Shown here: positions 46,846 through 55,896 of the stretch, in pieces
Numbering within the stretch: position 1 is the stretch's first letter
Layout of the letters: every line of letters begins with the position of its first letter
From: Sulfurimonas gotlandica GD1
GTDB taxonomy: Bacteria; Campylobacterota; Campylobacteria; Campylobacterales; Sulfurimonadaceae
NCBI RefSeq assembly: GCF_000242915.1
Contig: NZ_AFRZ01000001.1
Span: forward strand, 2,046,001 to 2,110,000
DNA: 64,000 nt
Reading direction: 5' to 3'
Notes under the pieces: generated by a model
Databases searched by the model: none
Told to the model about the DNA's origin: nothing
Seen by the model: only the letters and a program-made list of their open reading frames with translations
Program-made: the position numbers and the translations under genes

Positions 46846-47169
46846 ATGAAAGATTTTAAAGTGACAGAAAAAATAGGTACAGATGGTATCAAAATAGTAG
46901 TAATAGGTGTTGGCGGTGGCGGTAGTAATATGGTAGACAATCTAGTTCAGAGTGATATAGCAGATAAAGTAAAATTAGTAGCTATTAATACCGATGCTCA
47001 AGCTCTTAAAAATTCTAAAGTTCCACATAAGCTTCAAATAGGAAAGAAGATAACTGATGGTAAAGGTGCCGGAATGAATCCAGAAGTAGGAAAAGCATCT
47101 GCCATGGAAAGTTATGACGAAATTAAAGACATGTTAATGAAATTTTCTGAAAAGGAAGATACACAATGA
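46846..47169 (+). CDS. Mini-FtsZ: isolated N-terminal half of an FtsZ GTPase domain
   Basis: 107 residues from the ATG at 46846 with RBS tggag (a TTG ten codons earlier is unlikely). Residues about 17-95 match FtsZ: IKIVVIGVGGGGSNMVD, INTDAQALK, then GKGAGMNPEVGK. It stops before the GGGTGTG tubulin signature and lacks the synergy loop, so it cannot hydrolyse GTP alone. The frame is intact and its stop overlaps the next ATG (ATGA), so it seems a maintained gene, not a relic. It might poison or decoy host FtsZ. No evidence of function is visible. Confidence 0.82.
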   Translation: MKDFKVTEKIGTDGIKIVVIGVGGGGSNMVDNLVQSDIADKVKLVAINTDAQALKNSKVPHKLQIGKKITDGKGAGMNPEVGKASAMESYDEIKDMLMKFSEKEDTQ

Positions 47170-47450
47170 TACAGATACCTAAAGAAGAATTACTAGAGAG
47201 TTTAAGACTTGGATATATAGAGTATAGAGATTGTGTTATTACTGGTTCTGATGCAGTTGATTTGGCACATGTGAAAGGTTATTGTGTGACTATTGAGCAG
47301 ATATTAAGTGCTTATAGTGGAGTAAGTAAAGAGAAAATTATAGAGATAAAAAGACCTATTATCGGAGATGTTTCCTTGCGAAGAGGTAAAAAGCAAGATA
47401 GTAATACTGATTATGATGTACCAACAATCTTTAGAAAACAGTTTGACTAA
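47166..47450 (+). CDS. Small soluble protein, paralogue flanking mini-FtsZ (second copy)
   Basis: 94 residues. Paralogue of the 46547 gene (see shared motifs there) with an extra basic tail (RRGKKQDSNTDYD). Overlaps the mini-FtsZ gene by four bases (ATGA), so the two are probably translated together. Could be a partner or antidote, but that is a guess. Confidence 0.6.
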   Translation: MIQIPKEELLESLRLGYIEYRDCVITGSDAVDLAHVKGYCVTIEQILSAYSGVSKEKIIEIKRPIIGDVSLRRGKKQDSNTDYDVPTIFRKQFD

Positions 47451-47461
47451 AGGAAACTAAG

Positions 47462-47857
47462 ATGTCATTACACATAATGTACGATCATCAATGCTCAAAA
47501 TGTGAAGCCTTTTATATCCCCTATGAAAAGGATGTTAGCTGTCCAAATTGTGGATTAAATGAAGAAGAGATATATGACATTGTTCCTCAATTAGCTCATT
47601 CCGCTAATTATCAAATGGACACTATGGGTTTTTATACACCAATAGCTTGGTGGACTGGTTCTTTTGGAGATTATGTAGCACTTATTATTTTTCAGATATT
47701 GGATGCTTATAATAATCAAGAAGAAGAAAAAGAGTTTCAAGAGATTGCACTTGATTATTGTAATAATAGAACATGGGGCAACCAGTTATATATGAAAGAT
47801 CATATTTGTAATTTATCACATAAAGTGTATTTAGCTATTCAAGAAAACAAAAAATAG
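47462..47857 (+). CDS. Hypothetical zinc-finger-like protein
   Basis: 131 residues. CSKC (11-14) and CPNC (27-30) form a possible zinc ribbon near the N-terminus. The remainder is mainly helical and soluble, with aromatic patches (AWWTGSFGDY). Not recognised. Preceded by RBS aaggaaac, 11 bases after the previous stop. Confidence 0.55.
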   Translation: MSLHIMYDHQCSKCEAFYIPYEKDVSCPNCGLNEEEIYDIVPQLAHSANYQMDTMGFYTPIAWWTGSFGDYVALIIFQILDAYNNQEEEKEFQEIALDYCNNRTWGNQLYMKDHICNLSHKVYLAIQENKK

Positions 47858-47870
47858 ATATGGAGCGACT

Positions 47871-48299
47871 ATGTTAATCATTACCAATAAAAGCCAATTA
47901 AAAGCCTACACAAGGTTGTCAGATAAAGATGAATGGATAAAAAACTTCAGACTCTATTATCAGGAAAAAGCGACAAACTTGATTTGGTATGATGGTAAGA
48001 TTATCTATATTCCACAAGAGTATTTTGAGTTAAAGAATCTTGTTAATGTTGACATAACTAAGAAATATAAATGCTCCATTTTCTTATTTGAAATTAACTT
48101 GATAAAAGAGCTAAAGAAACTAAATATCGACTTTCTGCTTGAAGACAACCTTGCCAGACTTGTTAGCATATTAGAGATGAGTGGTGGAGTTGGATTAAAC
48201 GATGATGTCGCTATCGAATTAATAGACGATAACGATTACTCAAGATTTTATGAACCAATTTATCTTGGCAATGGAATTTGGATTAATGTAGACTCATGA
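47871..48299 (+). CDS. Hypothetical protein
   Basis: 142 residues, no recognised motif. Soluble, with moderately acidic C-terminal part (NDDVAIELIDDND). RBS tggag before ATG. Ends about 60 bases before the WYL regulator, which has its own promoter candidate. Confidence 0.5.
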   Translation: MLIITNKSQLKAYTRLSDKDEWIKNFRLYYQEKATNLIWYDGKIIYIPQEYFELKNLVNVDITKKYKCSIFLFEINLIKELKKLNIDFLLEDNLARLVSILEMSGGVGLNDDVAIELIDDNDYSRFYEPIYLGNGIWINVDS

Positions 48300-48302
48300 T
48301 AA

Positions 48303-48330
48303 TTGTTTCTACATTTAAACATAGTATAAT
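48303..48330 (+). promoter_or_regulatory. Candidate promoter of the WYL regulator gene
   Basis: TTGTTT (48303-48308) and TATAAT (48325-48330) 16 bases apart, with the start codon about 34 bases downstream. Confidence 0.45.
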
Positions 48331-48363
48331 AATCACAATAACTTCATCTATAAAGGATTCATC

Positions 48364-49323
48364 TTGTCTGACATAACTACTATACGAAAATACAACATCA
48401 TACTAGAAGAGTTTACTCTATCTCAAGATAAAACTTTAACTGCATATGATGAAGCATTAACTAGTAGACTTCCTCAAGGCACAAAACAGCTCGGTAGACT
48501 CTTAGCAGACTTAGAGTCAGAGTTTGATGCTATTATAAAAGTTGAGGGTAAAAAGAGAGATACATATAAGCTGATCAAGCCCGTAGATCTGTTTGTTGAA
48601 ACATTTGAGCATACCGATAACATAGATTGGTTTTTTCATATGGCTCATGATGCAGACCCTGAAATATTTAAAGCATTAGAGAGTTATACAAATAAGAATA
48701 AGCATGTTTATAAATTTATCAATATGCCATTTGAAGATATAGAAGAATTAAAATCTAATGGTATTTTAAAAAAGTTAGAGGTAGCTGTTAAACTTGGCGA
48801 GTATAGAAAGATTAAATTCGCTGGCCTTGATGCTATAGATAATTTAAGATGTTTAAAACTCCTTTTTATAGATAACAACTGGTATATTGCAACATCAGGA
48901 GAAGATGATAAAGTATGGTTAAGCAGAGTCTCTTTTATAGAAGATGTTTCGTATGCTACAAATATAAGTAAATTTCAAAAATCATCAGTCAAACAACAGA
49001 TGAAGTTTATAGATAATCATATTCAAAACTCACTCACTCGATACGATGTACCGGTAAAGACTGCGACAATAAAATCGACACCTGACAAAGCTAGATATTT
49101 TGATAAAGGAATGAAGAAGTTTTTATCTTCCCAGAAGTTCAAAGAGAAGCTTGATGATGGCAGCATTGTATTTACGCTTGAATATACACAACCTCTAGAA
49201 ATACTTCCATTTATTCAAAAGTGGTTACCTTACTTAGTGATTTTAGAGCCACAAGATTTAAAAGAAGAATTTATAGGTAACTTGAATATTGCACTTAGTA
49301 AACTAGAAAATAATCAAAAGTAA
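48364..49323 (+). CDS. WYL-domain transcriptional regulator
   Basis: 319 residues from a TTG with RBS aaagg. The N-terminal part (about 1-75) is a helix-turn-helix region (TKQLGRLLADLESEFDAI). The middle has the WYL fold: KLGEYRKIKF and LKLLFIDNNWYIATSGE. The C-terminal WCX-like extension ends PYLVILEPQDLKEEFIGNL. WYL regulators such as CapW and BrxR control defence islands. It is the last gene of the plus cluster and the obvious candidate to control the divergent operon. Confidence 0.85.
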   Translation: MSDITTIRKYNIILEEFTLSQDKTLTAYDEALTSRLPQGTKQLGRLLADLESEFDAIIKVEGKKRDTYKLIKPVDLFVETFEHTDNIDWFFHMAHDADPEIFKALESYTNKNKHVYKFINMPFEDIEELKSNGILKKLEVAVKLGEYRKIKFAGLDAIDNLRCLKLLFIDNNWYIATSGEDDKVWLSRVSFIEDVSYATNISKFQKSSVKQQMKFIDNHIQNSLTRYDVPVKTATIKSTPDKARYFDKGMKKFLSSQKFKEKLDDGSIVFTLEYTQPLEILPFIQKWLPYLVILEPQDLKEEFIGNLNIALSKLENNQK

Positions 49324-49353
49324 ATGATATACATAGCAATACCATAATCATCT

Positions 49354-49420
49354 ATCTCTAGGTTTTGGAGCATATTCAGTGATTACAAGATTTAGATGTT
49401 CCACAAAGTGTTCAAAAAGT
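49354..49420 (+). repeat. Double-hairpin repeat family, diverged copy D
   Basis: tctctaggttttggagcat...atgttccacaaag keeps hairpin 1 (with a G-T pair) but hairpin 2 is lost. It lies near the right side of the island. Confidence 0.4.
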
Positions 49421-49486
49421 CTAAATGTCGAATTCTCACAAACCCTTAGGAATATTGGAACAAAAAAAATGATTATTCTCTGAGAA

Positions 49487-49831
49487 CTAAATCTCAAAGA
49501 ATGTTTCAAGCTGAGTATTATCGGCAACTTTATCACTAACAAACAAGCTAACTCCAAAATCAGCCTCCAACACACAAACTACCTGACAATACCCATCAAA
49601 CTCCTCAATCATTTCAACGTAATTACTAAGAGGTTCAGGTGTATAAGATAGACAAGAGTGTTCAAGTGGAATAGGGCGCTGTAACTCCTCAATAGACTCT
49701 ATAATTATGAAATATCCGTAAGAGTTGAAAATAAAATCTGATGGTAATCTTTTAAATTCTGTTCTTAGCCCTTCTCGTAGAATTTTATCATCTACGAGCT
49801 CTATATCTTCTATTGAATGTATAGGTATCAT
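49487..49831 (-). CDS. Hypothetical protein
   Basis: 114 residues, acidic, alpha/beta; no recognised motif. Last of four minus-strand genes, overlapping the small membrane protein by 4 bases. Confidence 0.55.
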   Translation of the reverse strand: MIPIHSIEDIELVDDKILREGLRTEFKRLPSDFIFNSYGYFIIIESIEELQRPIPLEHSCLSYTPEPLSNYVEMIEEFDGYCQVVCVLEADFGVSLFVSDKVADNTQLETFFEI

Positions 49832-50013
49832 TTGTTTTTCACCTTAAAATATACAAGTGAAGCGGCTACTAAAACTACAATTACCAATGTTAGATATATA
49901 CTTGTGAAGTATCCAATTATTGAAGAAATGATAGAAACTATTAGGGCTATAAACCCTCCCTGTAAAAATCCTATACCTGCTATAGCTATTAATATGATAA
50001 TAAAAGCAATCAT
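49828..50013 (-). CDS. Small two-span membrane protein
   Basis: 61 residues, almost all hydrophobic, with segments at about 2-32 (glycine-rich GIGFLQGGF) and 37-56, ending in basic KVKNK. Both ends overlap the neighbours by four bases, so it is translated within this mini-operon. Function unknown. Confidence 0.6.
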   Translation of the reverse strand: MIAFIIILIAIAGIGFLQGGFIALIVSIISSIIGYFTSIYLTLVIVVLVAASLVYFKVKNK

Positions 50014-50705
50014 TTTTTAGTCTCCTTCATCGGAGATAATCTAAAGAGTTGACCTGATGTATCTTGATTACCGTTATAGATCACCTTACGAACATACTGC
50101 TTTAAATCACTACCTTCACTTATGAGTCTGCCAAGTCTGCGTTTCTCAGCTACCTCAAAAGATTCGTTGAGATTAAGGGTATAACTCTCTTGATCAAATA
50201 GAACAGAAATTAGTCTATCTCCAAAGAACTCTTTGATAATTTTCTCTAGTTTTGTTTTATGCTTTGTGAGGTCAATCGCTTTTCTTTGTTCAAGAGTTGA
50301 GAGAATGTAGCAATAGACATAGCCTGTATCATCAGATTTTGCATTAGTTTGTGAGTTGGTAGTTTGGGGTGGATTTTTGGTTTTAGGCTCTTGTGCAACA
50401 ACTATGGAAGTATCTTTTTTACTAAGTAGAACAGTGAGTTTTTGCCAATCATCTTCAAAATCACCATCTTGTGAAGTTGAAACTGCAATGTCATAATCTT
50501 TTTTGAACTTGTTTATGACTTTGCACTCTTTGGATTTTTCGTACCATTCAAGAGCTTCACTGTCGCTAGTGTTTTTAAAATCAAATACTATAGTTACATT
50601 GTCATCTTTTACTTCCACTGCTATTGAATCAGGGATTAGTGATTTAGGATAACTAGCGCCTCTTGTTTGATAATCATCATTTGTAAGTTTGAGTAACTCT
50701 TTCAT
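50010..50705 (-). CDS. Hypothetical protein
   Basis: 231 residues. N-terminal alpha/beta part (about 1-100), a Pro/Asn/Gln/Thr-rich linker (about 105-125), and a C-terminal domain starting TGYVYCYILSTLEQR. Not recognised. Directly follows the DUF2958 gene with no gap. Confidence 0.6.
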   Translation of the reverse strand: MKELLKLTNDDYQTRGASYPKSLIPDSIAVEVKDDNVTIVFDFKNTSDSEALEWYEKSKECKVINKFKKDYDIAVSTSQDGDFEDDWQKLTVLLSKKDTSIVVAQEPKTKNPPQTTNSQTNAKSDDTGYVYCYILSTLEQRKAIDLTKHKTKLEKIIKEFFGDRLISVLFDQESYTLNLNESFEVAEKRRLGRLISEGSDLKQYVRKVIYNGNQDTSGQLFRLSPMKETKK

Positions 50706-51011
50706 TTAGTTACCTCTCTTTACAACTGATAATAATGTTGGAGTAAAATGTAAATCTCGTTCAACTGGCAAGCCTAAAACGCTTCTAACACTTTCTAGTT
50801 CATCAAGGTTGAAGTAACCTAGTTCTGATTCATGTCCAATGACATAACCAAAACACAAATTCTTATCTTCTTTGGATATTTCAATTATGTACCAAGTCCA
50901 ATTACTATCGGGAGTAAAAAGCTTGATGTGACAAATAGGATCTTTGACATTTTCTGTTTCGTAGAGATTAGGAATTGCTTCCAACAATGTGTTTGGTATT
51001 AATTTGCTCAT
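50706..51011 (-). CDS. DUF2958 domain protein
   Basis: About 101 residues from the ATG at 51011 (RBS ggag, spacing 7), preferred over an upstream ATG 27 codons earlier. Contains LFTPDSNWTWYIIEIS, LGYFNLDELESVRS and LPVERDLHFTPTLL, the signature of DUF2958, a family carried mostly by plasmids and integrative elements. It fits an island edge. Confidence 0.83.
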   Translation of the reverse strand: MSKLIPNTLLEAIPNLYETENVKDPICHIKLFTPDSNWTWYIIEISKEDKNLCFGYVIGHESELGYFNLDELESVRSVLGLPVERDLHFTPTLLSVVKRGN

Positions 51012-51251
51012 GAGAGGCTCCATATTATAAAATAGATGTGTAAACATCAGATTTAAAATATATGAGTATAAGAGTGTGAAATTAATTTTCAAAATTTTAT
51101 ATAACGAAAAAAAAGAGCAGGGACTAAAAAGGGGCTAAAATTGATTAATTGTAATTAAATAGTAGGATTTTGATAATAAATGTAAATGTGATTGATTTGA
51201 AATAAATGTGCTGGAAATGACATGTTTTTGAAGGCTAACAGTACAAAAAGA

Positions 51252-51328
51252 TGGTGTCAGAGGGGGGACTCGAACCCCCGACCCCCGGCTTATGAGACCA
51301 GTGCTCTAACCAGCTGAGCTACCCTGAC
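51252..51328 (-). tRNA. tRNA with anticodon CAT (elongator Met, or Ile2)
   Basis: 77 bases, 5' end at 51328, with CCA encoded at the 3' end (51254-51252). Acceptor stem gtcaggg / ctctgac with one G-T pair, D-arm, anticodon stem ctggt / gccgg enclosing loop ctcataa, T-arm with ggttcgagtcc. The normal first base pair excludes the initiator. Its 3' end faces the accessory island. Confidence 0.92.
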
Positions 51329-51423
51329 ATCTATTTTGTAGGTCGGAATTATAACCATGGAAAGCTTTTGTTTTCCTTTTGCTGGTTTATAATCCCAAAA
51401 TTTGTAAAAAAAGTTGCTTGAGC

Positions 51424-53262
51424 TTAAAAGCTTTCTCCCACTTCAGTGTTGTTTAGCATATCCTCATTAAAGGCTACAACTTGGTTTCTTCCGCCTTCTT
51501 TTGCCTGGTACAGAGAGATGTCTGCAAACTTAATACACTTCCAAATACTCTCACTGTCTTTTGGAAAGCTTGAGCATCCAACACTTAGTGTTTTAGAGAA
51601 GCTCTCTCCATTTGCATATATTTTTTGTTTAGAAAATTCGGTTCTTATACTGTTCGCAATTTGTACTATATTATTTGCTTCACAGTTATATAGAAGCACT
51701 AAGAACTCTTCTCCTCCATACCTGATAGCGATGTCAGCTTTGCGAATACTCTTTTTAATAACACCTGATATTATGCGAATAGCCTCATCACCTACATCAT
51801 GCCCGTAGTTGTCATTTATCATCTTAAAGTAATCAATATCAACCATCAGCACACCATAGCTAGTTCCTGCTCGCACAGCCTGAGGTATAGAAACATCTGC
51901 AAACTCATCTAAAAACTTACGGTTGTACATATCTGTAAGCTGATCTACTCTAGCCATTTTATTAAGTGTTTGCATCAGCTTTTTACTAATAATAGCTGGT
52001 CTTGCAGTAGTTATATAGTCTTCGATATCACTTGTGATAGATCTTACATACTCTGTTGTCTTTTCATCTCTTGTAACGATTGTAAGAACTAATGTCAACT
52101 CATTTGATATTGTGTATGGTGTGCATATGTACTCTGTCGCTTCGAGTTTGTATAGTTCACAAGAGTTTTTAAAGATACTAGAGTCTACACTTGCATGAAT
52201 CCGATCTGCTCTACACTCTCCATTTAAAACCTGACAATGACACTCTTCTTCTGTATAGACAATCTTTTTGATTTTATTCATTGTGTCTATCTCTATCATA
52301 GTAAAATCATCAAGTTTAAAGCGATCTTTTAGAACCGACGCAATTCTATTATATATATCTTCAAGCTCTTTGTCATTTTCTATGGTTTGTTTAAATTTGT
52401 ATATATCTGAAAGTCTTTCGATTGTGGAATTTATATTTACTAAAGGATCAGGTTCTTTTACGTAATTTTTGTTTTTTATAAATACATAAACTTTTTTGTC
52501 TAACTCTTCAAATGTATGTTGTAGCTTCTCAAGCATAGAGTTTAGCATATCTGCTACAGTCTTACTCTCTTTATTATGGTGTCCCTTAATACGAACAGAA
52601 TAGTCACCACGATATGCATTTTGCATAACGTCTCTTATGGAGTAAAATATACTGACAAATGGTTTTATAAATCTGGTTATAACAATAAATACGAAAATAA
52701 TTGTGATAATAGTGATTGCCATATTATAAAGTACAGTTTTTAGGCTGCTTGTTCGTATCTCAGTAATATCCATTACCATACTTACAACACCTAAAACTTC
52801 ACCTTCTTTAGCTTTGTGACATGCCATACAGTTAGGAGTTCCATATTCTGTAGCTACAAACGGTATGCTGACACGCATCATGCTTTGGCTAGGTGTTTCT
52901 GTCGTAAAAGATTTTGTTTCTCCAGATTTTAACACCTCTGTATCTATCTTATCTCTAGGTGTTTCATTGTTATGACCTTCACCATACTGCTCAATAACAG
53001 TAGGAGATCTGGCAATCCATAACTGATTGATTTTTTCTACACTTCCAATTTGATTTAGAAAATAATCTCTCTGGTTCATTATGCCGTTTACCATATGAGA
53101 AGTAAGCCCGATTTTAACAATTTCTGCAGTTAGATTTGCTTTGTTTTCAGCTGTTTTTACGCCATACTCTCTAAAGTTTACAGCGGTACTAATAATCATT
53201 GAAATAAAGAAAATAGAAAAAATAATGACTAACGCAGTGATGACCTTTTGTCTGGATTCCAT
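51424..53262 (-). CDS. Diguanylate cyclase with heme-type CxxCH sensor domain
   Basis: 612 residues. Membrane segments at about 9-30 and 178-198 enclose a periplasmic sensor of the DUF3365 type with CMACH (about 147-151), a covalent heme site, suggesting redox, oxygen or NO sensing. HAMP-like linker, a cytoplasmic GAF-like region, then GGDEF with RYGGEEF (active) and upstream RKAD, the product-inhibition I-site (R-x2-D five residues before the motif). Makes c-di-GMP. Isolated gene next to the tRNA. Confidence 0.9.
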   Translation of the reverse strand: MESRQKVITALVIIFSIFFISMIISTAVNFREYGVKTAENKANLTAEIVKIGLTSHMVNGIMNQRDYFLNQIGSVEKINQLWIARSPTVIEQYGEGHNNETPRDKIDTEVLKSGETKSFTTETPSQSMMRVSIPFVATEYGTPNCMACHKAKEGEVLGVVSMVMDITEIRTSSLKTVLYNMAITIITIIFVFIVITRFIKPFVSIFYSIRDVMQNAYRGDYSVRIKGHHNKESKTVADMLNSMLEKLQHTFEELDKKVYVFIKNKNYVKEPDPLVNINSTIERLSDIYKFKQTIENDKELEDIYNRIASVLKDRFKLDDFTMIEIDTMNKIKKIVYTEEECHCQVLNGECRADRIHASVDSSIFKNSCELYKLEATEYICTPYTISNELTLVLTIVTRDEKTTEYVRSITSDIEDYITTARPAIISKKLMQTLNKMARVDQLTDMYNRKFLDEFADVSIPQAVRAGTSYGVLMVDIDYFKMINDNYGHDVGDEAIRIISGVIKKSIRKADIAIRYGGEEFLVLLYNCEANNIVQIANSIRTEFSKQKIYANGESFSKTLSVGCSSFPKDSESIWKCIKFADISLYQAKEGGRNQVVAFNEDMLNNTEVGESF

Positions 53263-53418
53263 AAATAAACCTTATAATTTTTTTTTAGATTCTATCACAA
53301 AAACCATATATAATTATAATAAAACAGTAAAAAAGACAATTTTAAGACTAATTTCTCTCAAAAAAATCAAATTAATATACTTTAGAACATACTGCATGTA
53401 AAAATATTTACCAATAAT

Positions 53419-53436
53419 TTACCTATAATTGGGTAA
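53419..53436 (+). promoter_or_regulatory. groESL promoter with small inverted repeat
   Basis: TATAAT at 53424-53429 lies between TTACC (53419-53423) and GGTAA (53432-53436). No CIRCE element (TTAGCACTC / GAGTGCTAA) is present upstream of groES, so heat-shock control may not use HrcA here. The role of this short repeat is uncertain. Confidence 0.35.
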
Positions 53437-53477
53437 TATCCAATTTATAAAATATATATAAAAAAATAAGGATGTAT

Positions 53478-53738
53478 ATGAACTTTCAACCATTAGGCAA
53501 AAGAGTTTTAGTTAAAAGAGTTGAAGAAGCAAATACAACTGCTTCTGGAATAATTATTCCTGATAGTGCAACAGAAAAACCGTCACAAGGTGAAGTTGTA
53601 GCTGTTAGTAAAGAAGTTACAGAGTTAGCAAACGGAAACGTAGTTTTATTTGGCAAGTACTCAGGAAACGAAGTTTCTCTTGGCACGGATAAATTTTTAG
53701 TATTAGATACTGATGATATTTTTGGGATAATAGGATAA
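53478..53738 (+). CDS. groES: Co-chaperonin GroES
   Basis: 86 residues from the ATG at 53478 ([14 protein letters not shown]), chosen over an ATG two codons earlier because RBS aagga ends directly before the latter. Length and ending [10 protein letters not shown] are those of GroES. Contains the mobile-loop segment [19 protein letters not shown]. Forms the lid of the GroEL cage. Two-gene operon with groEL four bases after. Confidence 0.97.
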   Translation: MNFQPLGKRVLVKRVEEANTTASGIIIPDSATEKPSQGEVVAVSKEVTELANGNVVLFGKYSGNEVSLGTDKFLVLDTDDIFGIIG

Positions 53739-53742
53739 TTTA

Positions 53743-55377
53743 ATGGCAAAAGAAATAATTTTTTCAGACAATGCTCGTAATGCATTAGCTCGCGGTGTTC
53801 AAAAACTAACAGATGCAGTAAAAGTAACTATGGGACCTCGTGGTCGTAATGTACTTATTCAAAAAAGTTACGGTTCACCTGTAATCACTAAAGATGGTGT
53901 TACAGTTGCTCGTGAGATCGAACTAAAAGACAAACTTGAAGATATGGGTGCTCAACTTGTAAAACAAGTAGCATCTAATACAGCTGATGAAGCAGGTGAC
54001 GGTACTACAACAGCTACAGTTTTAGCAAACGCTATTTTTAGTGAAGGTCTAAGAAATATTACTGCTGGAGCAAATCCGGTTGAAGTAAAACGTGGCATGG
54101 ACAAAGCTTGTGAAGAGATACTTAAACATCTAAAAGCGGCTTCAAAAGTCGTAAACGGCAAGCAAGATATAGCACAAGTAGCTTCTATCTCTGCTAATTC
54201 TGATAGCGCAATTGGTGATATGATTGCAGAAGCTATGGAGAGAGTTGGTCAAGATGGTGTTATCACTGTTGAAGAAGCTAAAGGAATAAGCGATGAACTA
54301 GATGTTGTTGAAGGTATGCAGTTTGACCGCGGTTACTTAAGCCCTTACTTCATCACAAACACTGAAAAAATGACTGCTGAGATTGAAAATCCTTGGATTC
54401 TTTTATGTGATAGTAAAGTCTCTTCACTTAAAGATTTACTTCCAGTTTTAGAGCAAGTTCAAAAAACTAGTCGTCCACTTTTAATTATCGCTGAAGATGT
54501 TGAAGGTGAAGCACTTTCAACTCTGGTTGTAAATAAACTTAGAGGTGTTTTAAATATTTCTGCTGTTAAAGCTCCGGGCTTTGGCGATAGAAGAAAAGCA
54601 ATGCTACTTGATATTGCAACTTTAACTGCTGGAACTGTAATCTCTGAAGAGACAGGTCACACACTTGAAGGTGCAACTATCCAACATCTTGGTCAAGCTT
54701 CTCGTGTAATTATTGACAAAGACAATACTGTTATAGTAAATGGTGCAGGTACGGTAGAAGCAGTTGCTAGTAGAATAGCTGAAATTAAAGTTCAACTAGA
54801 TGCTACAACTTCAGAATATGACAAAGAAAAACTTCAAGAGCGTCTTGCAAAACTTAGCGGTGGGGTAGCAGTTATTAAAGTTGGTGCTGCGACTGAGACT
54901 GAGATGAAAGAGAAAAAAGATCGTGTTGACGATGCACTTTCTGCAACTAAGGCTGCAGTTGAAGAGGGAATCATCATCGGTGGTGGTGCTGCTTTAGTTC
55001 GTGCTGGAGCAAAGGTTAAACTTGAGCTTGGAGGTGATCAGCAAATCGGTTGTGAAATTATCCTTCGTGCTGTAAAAGCACCTATCAAACAAATCGCTCA
55101 AAATGCCGGTTATGATACTGGCGTTGTTGTAAATGCAGTCGAGAGTGCTACAAATGAGAACATTGGTTTTAATGCTGCAACTGGTGAGTATGTAGATATG
55201 TTTGAAGCGGGAATCATCGATCCACTTAAAGTTGCTCGTGTAGCTTTACTAAACGCAACTTCTGTTTCAAGTTTACTTCTTACAACAGAAGCAGCAATAT
55301 TTGAAATCCCAGAAGAAAGCTCAGCAGATATGGGTGGCGGAATGCCTTCACAAATGGGCATGCCTGGAATGATGTAA
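53743..55377 (+). CDS. groEL: 60-kDa chaperonin GroEL
   Basis: 544 residues, normal length. [20 protein letters not shown] start, ATP-binding [10 protein letters not shown] near 86-95, and GGM-rich end ([16 protein letters not shown]). It folds newly made proteins with GroES. Ends with a stem-loop terminator at 55399-55421. Confidence 0.98.
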   Translation: MAKEIIFSDNARNALARGVQKLTDAVKVTMGPRGRNVLIQKSYGSPVITKDGVTVAREIELKDKLEDMGAQLVKQVASNTADEAGDGTTTATVLANAIFSEGLRNITAGANPVEVKRGMDKACEEILKHLKAASKVVNGKQDIAQVASISANSDSAIGDMIAEAMERVGQDGVITVEEAKGISDELDVVEGMQFDRGYLSPYFITNTEKMTAEIENPWILLCDSKVSSLKDLLPVLEQVQKTSRPLLIIAEDVEGEALSTLVVNKLRGVLNISAVKAPGFGDRRKAMLLDIATLTAGTVISEETGHTLEGATIQHLGQASRVIIDKDNTVIVNGAGTVEAVASRIAEIKVQLDATTSEYDKEKLQERLAKLSGGVAVIKVGAATETEMKEKKDRVDDALSATKAAVEEGIIIGGGAALVRAGAKVKLELGGDQQIGCEIILRAVKAPIKQIAQNAGYDTGVVVNAVESATNENIGFNAATGEYVDMFEAGIIDPLKVARVALLNATSVSSLLLTTEAAIFEIPEESSADMGGGMPSQMGMPGMM

Positions 55378-55398
55378 CAAGAGTTACATCATCTTTTT

Positions 55399-55427
55399 AA
55401 ATCCCTATATTTTAGGGATTTACTTTT
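55399..55427. terminator. Bidirectional terminator between groEL and the cupin gene
   Basis: 9-bp perfect stem aaatcccta / tagggattt with a 5-base loop, followed by a T-rich stretch on the plus side; it also lies just past the end of the convergent cupin gene. Confidence 0.75.
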
Positions 55428-55780
55428 TAAACAATTTTTATACAATCTTCACCATTTGGAATAAGACATAAAAAACTGTATGTTTCATTACCAATTGTTT
55501 CATAAGAGTGAGCTATTCCAGCAGGTATAAGTAAAATATCTCCGCTTGCAGCTTCAAAAGTCTCATCTCCTATTTTTACTAATGCTCGTCCGCTTAGCAC
55601 ATATTGCTCATGTTCAACTGTATTTGTGTGAAATGGCATATGCCCTCCGGCCTCAATAGTAAAATTACGCATAGCGAAATTAGGCGATTCTTCCTGTGAG
55701 AGAAGCATCTTCATTTTAACACCTTTACCAGCCTTTTGTTCAACGGCTTCAATACCACCAATTTGTTTATGTAAATACAT
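55427..55780 (-). CDS. Small cupin-domain protein
   Basis: 117 residues, a single cupin barrel with metal-binding motifs GGHMPFHTNTVEHEQYVLSG and GDILLIPAGIAHSYE, i.e. HxH-like then E and H. Small cupins bind a metal and often sense or modify small molecules. The substrate is unknown. RBS agagg before the ATG; it stands alone, convergent to groEL. Confidence 0.88.
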   Translation of the reverse strand: MYLHKQIGGIEAVEQKAGKGVKMKMLLSQEESPNFAMRNFTIEAGGHMPFHTNTVEHEQYVLSGRALVKIGDETFEAASGDILLIPAGIAHSYETIGNETYSFLCLIPNGEDCIKIV

Positions 55781-55896
55781 ATAAACCTCTTTTAAACGAA
55801 AAATAAATTTTTAGAAGAATAGCATAAAACATAAAGTAAAAAAATAATAATTCGCAGTATAATTTAGAAATTAAGTTTTAAATGGGATGTTGACTT

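Noticed and set aside
53486-55361. Antisense ORFs opposite groES and groEL
   Set aside because: They overlap highly conserved coding sequence and lack ribosome-binding sites, so they are shadows.
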